From contig CAJOQU010000085.1 in assembly GCA_905236975.1 (NCBI GenBank), positions 1 to 8,434 of the forward strand: DNA of 8,434 bases, read 5' to 3'. The notes beneath the pieces are model-generated. The model had not been told where the DNA came from. It did not search any database and worked only from the letters and a program-made list of their open reading frames with translations. Positions 6,212-8,434 of this stretch are shown here, piece after piece (position 1 is the stretch's first letter; each line of letters begins with the position of its first letter). The DNA is from an uncultured Clostridia bacterium. GTDB lineage: Bacteria; Bacillota; Clostridia; Oscillospirales; Acutalibacteraceae. The position numbers were made by a program, and so were the translations under genes.

Positions 6212-6271
6212 CGCTTAATAATCAGAGTATTCTCCTTATTATCGGTAACAGGGTAATAAGGAGGTTTTTTT
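6209..6271 (+). promoter_or_regulatory. Riboswitch expression platform: terminator/SD-hiding hairpin with competing antiterminator
   Basis: The OFF hairpin pairs CTCCTTATTA (6232-6241) with TAATAAGGAG (6254-6263) and ends in seven T (6265-6271) directly before the folT ATG. It can act as an intrinsic terminator and also buries the Shine-Dalgarno AAGGAGG (6258-6264). A competing ON structure pairs TAATAA (6216-6221) with TTATTA (6236-6241) and TGCCG (6209-6213) with CGGTA (6243-6247, one G-U pair). Bases 6209-6211 of the ON structure are also the 3' strand of aptamer P1, so ligand binding should disfavour ON. The pairings are visible; the switching direction is inferred. Confidence 0.75.
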
Positions 6272-6808
6272 ATGAAACAAACAAGCCAAAAAACTTTGTT
6301 CAAGACCGTTTTAACGGCCATGCTCATTGCTATGCAGGTAGTGCTGGAACGCTTTTTGTCCTACAATGTGTGGAACCAGCGGATCGGCTTTTCCTTTTTG
6401 CCGATCGCCTTTGCGGCGGCCTTTTTGGGCGCGCCCTGGGCTATGATCACGGCGGGCGTGGGGGATATCATTGGGGCGATCCTTTTCCCGACCGGGCCGT
6501 ATTTTCCCGGTTTTACGCTGACCGCCGTGCTGACCGCCTTCTGCACCGCGTTTTTCATTCACAAAAACGCCACCCTGCCGCGCATTATTGCTTCGGTGCT
6601 GATTAACCAGTTGTTCGGTACCCTGCTGTTAAATTCCCTTTGGATATCGATCGTCTACGGTGCGCATTTTAAGGCGCTGTTCATCACGCGGCTGCTTGAG
6701 GCCGGCATTCATGTGGTCATTCAGATCCTACTCATCTTTTTGCTGTTCGGTCAAAAAAGTCACGTGCGCAAAAGCTTAGAAAAGGCGATCGGCCAATATA
6801 TCTGTTGA
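6272..6808 (+). CDS. folT: Folate-specific ECF transporter S-component FolT
   Basis: The 178-residue integral membrane protein is the substrate-binding S-component of an energy-coupling-factor vitamin transporter, expected to capture folates and dock with a shared EcfA/EcfA'/EcfT module encoded elsewhere. It has about six hydrophobic segments, a short N-terminal amphipathic lead (KTLFKTVLTAMLIAMQVVLE) and family-like blocks RIGFSFLPIAFAAAFLGAPW (37-56), GVGDIIGAILFPTGPYFPGF (62-81) and the C-terminal LLEAGIHVVIQILLIFLLF (141-159). The length matches FolT proteins. The start is ATG 6272, with AAGGAGG 7 bases upstream inside the riboswitch platform. The preceding THF aptamer specifically supports folate over other ECF substrates. 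The gene is monocistronic here: the next gene is convergent. Excess reduced folate should shut it off. Confidence 0.93.
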   Translation: MKQTSQKTLFKTVLTAMLIAMQVVLERFLSYNVWNQRIGFSFLPIAFAAAFLGAPWAMITAGVGDIIGAILFPTGPYFPGFTLTAVLTAFCTAFFIHKNATLPRIIASVLINQLFGTLLLNSLWISIVYGAHFKALFITRLLEAGIHVVIQILLIFLLFGQKSHVRKSLEKAIGQYIC

Positions 6809-6835
6809 CTCTGCGTTCAGCATGGAGATAGTGCG

Positions 6836-6860
6836 GACTCCCCCGCCCAAAGTCTTTTTT
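6836..6860 (+). terminator. Possible weak terminator after folT
   Basis: In the 84-base gap between the convergent folT and pyruvyl transferase genes, GACT (6836-6839) can pair with AGTC (6851-6854) across a C-rich loop, followed by six T (6855-6860) and then six A. The stem is short. The T6A6 tract gives a U-run in both directions, so it may serve both genes. No better terminator is visible in the gap. Confidence 0.3.
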
Positions 6861-6892
6861 AAAAAAGTACGTTCTTCCTGTTCTTTCAAAGC

Positions 6893-8371
6893 TTATGATT
6901 TTTTACCCCGCAAATGCCGCAAAAGGAAACGCTTTATCCGACCCAGCCGCTTGTGCAGACGCACTGCAAGCGTTTTGTTCAGATGATTCAGTTCCTTTTG
7001 CATTTTTTCATTTTTCTTTTGAACGTCGGCAAGCTCTTTTTTTGTGGCTTGCCATTTTTTCTCGGCGTTTTGCAGAGCCTTTTTCGATTGTTGCAGTTCC
7101 CTTTCGGCCGCTTTTTCCAATGATTTTTTTTCGCCGTTCAAAGTCTTGTTTTGGATTTTCAGATTTCTGATTTCATCCTTTTGCCGGCGATTAACGGTAA
7201 AAAGCGAGAGATAACGCGATTCCGAACGGCGCACCTTTAACCGCAGGTCGGTCACATCCTCCTCATCAGGGACGCGCATACTTTTCAAGCGTTCGCAGAC
7301 CGTCTCAAAATCGAACATTTCCGGCGCGCCGTCTTTTTGTAAAAGCTCTTGCATGGTCTCATACAAAAACCGATAAAGGGTCATCAATACCGCGGGATCT
7401 GGTCGGTAATCCTTTTCGTCAAGCATGTGCCGGATCTGCTCCGCCACCAACGCGGGTGACCACTCCCCGGGCATGAGCGCACGTTCAGGATGACCGATCA
7501 TTTCATAAAAATCGGGGATTTTCGGGTTCCAAACCAAATTCAGCGCGGGCACGCCCAGCGCATAGGAAATGATCGAGGCGTGCATGCGAATGGCAGCCAC
7601 CGCGTCAAACCGGGAAATGGCCTGCACCACCTCACGTGCGGTATCAGGCAAACTCAGCTTTTCGACCGGCACCTCGCATTCCTTTGCAAAAAACCGCAAG
7701 GTATTGCAGTCAAGGGTCTGCCCGTTGGTGAAAAAGCAGGTCTCAATGCCGTGGTTTTCCAGTTCTTCGGCAAGGGCTGACAGATACTCCACCTCGTTAT
7801 GCAGAACAAAATCCACGCCGTTGTCCTTAAACAGTCCGCCCCGCACCACATTGATCCCCACGATCGGCCGATCGGCGGATTTGGGTTTTAAATCGGCGGC
7901 ATACACATAACCCGCCCACACGGCCGGGTCGCAAACCGGGGTGATGGTATACGGCACATCGCCCGCGTAACGGCGGAAGGCTGTTACGCTGTCACGCACT
8001 GACAAGGCCTTGATGCACTTTTTATGAAGCAGAGCGGTCAAATACGGCTCGTTTTCGTCAGTTGCGCCCGCATTGTTCAGCCCAAGGGAAGAAAAAACAA
8101 CCGGAATATCATTTTTCTCCGCAATATCAAGCACCGTTTCAAAGTCTTCTAACAGACCTAAATAACTAAAACCGAACAAGGCTCCGCCGGGAAAGATGAT
8201 CAGCTCTGCCTCGGCGATTTTTTCTTTTTCTAAGGACTTCAGCGGCATAAAGGTAAGCTCCGCCTCGGCTTGCAGGTTTTGCAGGACGACCTTCAACAAC
8301 TGCGTAAAGCAGGTGCGGATCAGCATATCGCCGAAATTGTCGTCAAAAAAGGAAAGAATCAAAATTTTCAT
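6893..8371 (-). CDS. Polysaccharide pyruvyl transferase family protein with C-terminal coiled coil
   Basis: The 492-residue product has an N-terminal polysaccharide pyruvyl transferase domain (PF04230, about residues 1-320), a GT-B-like fold that transfers pyruvate from phosphoenolpyruvate to make ketals on cell-wall or capsular sugars. Family features are NFGD (12-15) after the first strand, FPGGALF (60-66), SVRD (124-127), CDPAV (147-151) and the RMHASIISYALGVPAL block (262-277). After a helical linker comes a Lys/Glu/Gln-rich coiled coil (about 393-465) and a basic tail (466-492, rich in Arg, Lys and His), which ordinary members of about 350-400 residues lack; it could mediate oligomerisation or membrane association. 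The start is ATG 8371: GGAGG (8385-8381) lies 9 bases upstream, whereas the in-frame ATG at 8380 directly abuts it. The start overlaps the TGA of a probable upstream gene. No signal peptide is seen. Acceptor sugar unknown. Confidence 0.85.
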   Translation of the reverse strand: MKILILSFFDDNFGDMLIRTCFTQLLKVVLQNLQAEAELTFMPLKSLEKEKIAEAELIIFPGGALFGFSYLGLLEDFETVLDIAEKNDIPVVFSSLGLNNAGATDENEPYLTALLHKKCIKALSVRDSVTAFRRYAGDVPYTITPVCDPAVWAGYVYAADLKPKSADRPIVGINVVRGGLFKDNGVDFVLHNEVEYLSALAEELENHGIETCFFTNGQTLDCNTLRFFAKECEVPVEKLSLPDTAREVVQAISRFDAVAAIRMHASIISYALGVPALNLVWNPKIPDFYEMIGHPERALMPGEWSPALVAEQIRHMLDEKDYRPDPAVLMTLYRFLYETMQELLQKDGAPEMFDFETVCERLKSMRVPDEEDVTDLRLKVRRSESRYLSLFTVNRRQKDEIRNLKIQNKTLNGEKKSLEKAAERELQQSKKALQNAEKKWQATKKELADVQKKNEKMQKELNHLNKTLAVRLHKRLGRIKRFLLRHLRGKKS

Positions 8372-8434
8372 CAGGTCCATCCTCCGATCCCTTGTACCTC
8401 TGTTCTCAGAACAGATAAATCGATATAACAGCAG
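8371..8434 (-). CDS. Possible 3' end of an upstream gene, coupled to the pyruvyl transferase
   Basis: On the minus strand one frame (codons from 8433) is open from the window edge to a TGA at 8373-8371, giving about 20 residues ending in RTEVQGIGGWT. The stop overlaps the pyruvyl transferase ATG by one base (TGATG), the same coupling as in the ABC exporter pair, and the downstream SD lies within it. The fragment is too short to identify. A second frame, that of the pyruvyl transferase itself, is also open to the edge, so chance is not excluded. Confidence 0.35.
   Translation of the reverse strand, partial: CCYIDLSVLRTEVQGIGGWT
8399..8415. repeat. 17-bp palindrome upstream of the pyruvyl transferase gene
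   Basis: TCTGTTCT (8399-8406) and AGAACAGA (8408-8415) are perfect reverse complements around a single central C. The element ends 28 bases upstream of the chosen start. It has the form of an operator, but it may instead fall inside the end of an upstream coding region. Confidence 0.45.

Noticed and set aside
6115..6606. Plus-strand open frame covering the riboswitch and the first part of folT
   Set aside because: It runs through the THF aptamer and overlaps folT in another frame, without family-like text.
8372..8380. ATG 8380 as the start of the pyruvyl transferase
   Set aside because: GGAGG directly abuts it with no spacer, while ATG 8371 has a 9-base gap and starts the typical MKILIL strand.
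1..8434. CRISPR array, tRNA, rRNA or insertion sequence
   Set aside because: No regularly spaced direct repeats, cloverleaf-like sequences or transposase motifs were seen on reading both strands.

Overview
The window reads as chromosome of a spore-forming, low-to-moderate GC Firmicute, most likely a gut-type Clostridia (Oscillospiraceae-like). The evidence is a SpoIVB sporulation peptidase, a YmdB phosphodiesterase, a tetrahydrofolate riboswitch driving an ECF folate S-component, Gram-positive style Shine-Dalgarno sequences, and frequent TTG/GTG starts. I see no mobile element, CRISPR array, tRNA or rRNA.

Layout. Left block, minus strand, read right to left: spoIVB (3595-2351), a short AraC-type DNA-binding protein (about 2236-1886), ymdB (1855-1061, with its own sigma-A promoter inside the end of the AraC gene), and a lipoprotein substrate-binding protein of the peptide/nickel ABC family (1044 to beyond the left edge). 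The last two are 16 bases apart and probably co-transcribed.

Middle block, plus strand: diverging from spoIVB is a two-gene ABC exporter, an ATPase (3696-4394) and a 551-residue permease (4394-6049) whose start overlaps the ATPase stop. Right after the permease stop come a consensus sigma-A promoter (6050-6077), a strong hairpin terminator (6078-6108), a tetrahydrofolate riboswitch aptamer (6117-6211), its expression platform (to 6271), and folT (6272-6808). Alternative pairings can be traced base by base and predict an OFF switch: ligand-bound aptamer favours a terminator/RBS-hiding hairpin immediately before the folT start.

Right block, minus strand: a polysaccharide pyruvyl transferase family protein with an unusual C-terminal coiled coil and basic tail (8371-6893), convergent with folT. 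Its start appears to overlap the stop of another gene that runs off the right edge, suggesting a surface-polysaccharide operon.

No gene-sized system here looks wholly undescribed. The points most worth checking are the folT leader (promoter inside terminator plus traceable switch pairings), the short AraC gene with a hairpin that places an SD-like sequence in its loop, spoIVB without spo0A next to it, and the pyruvyl transferase with a coiled-coil tail.
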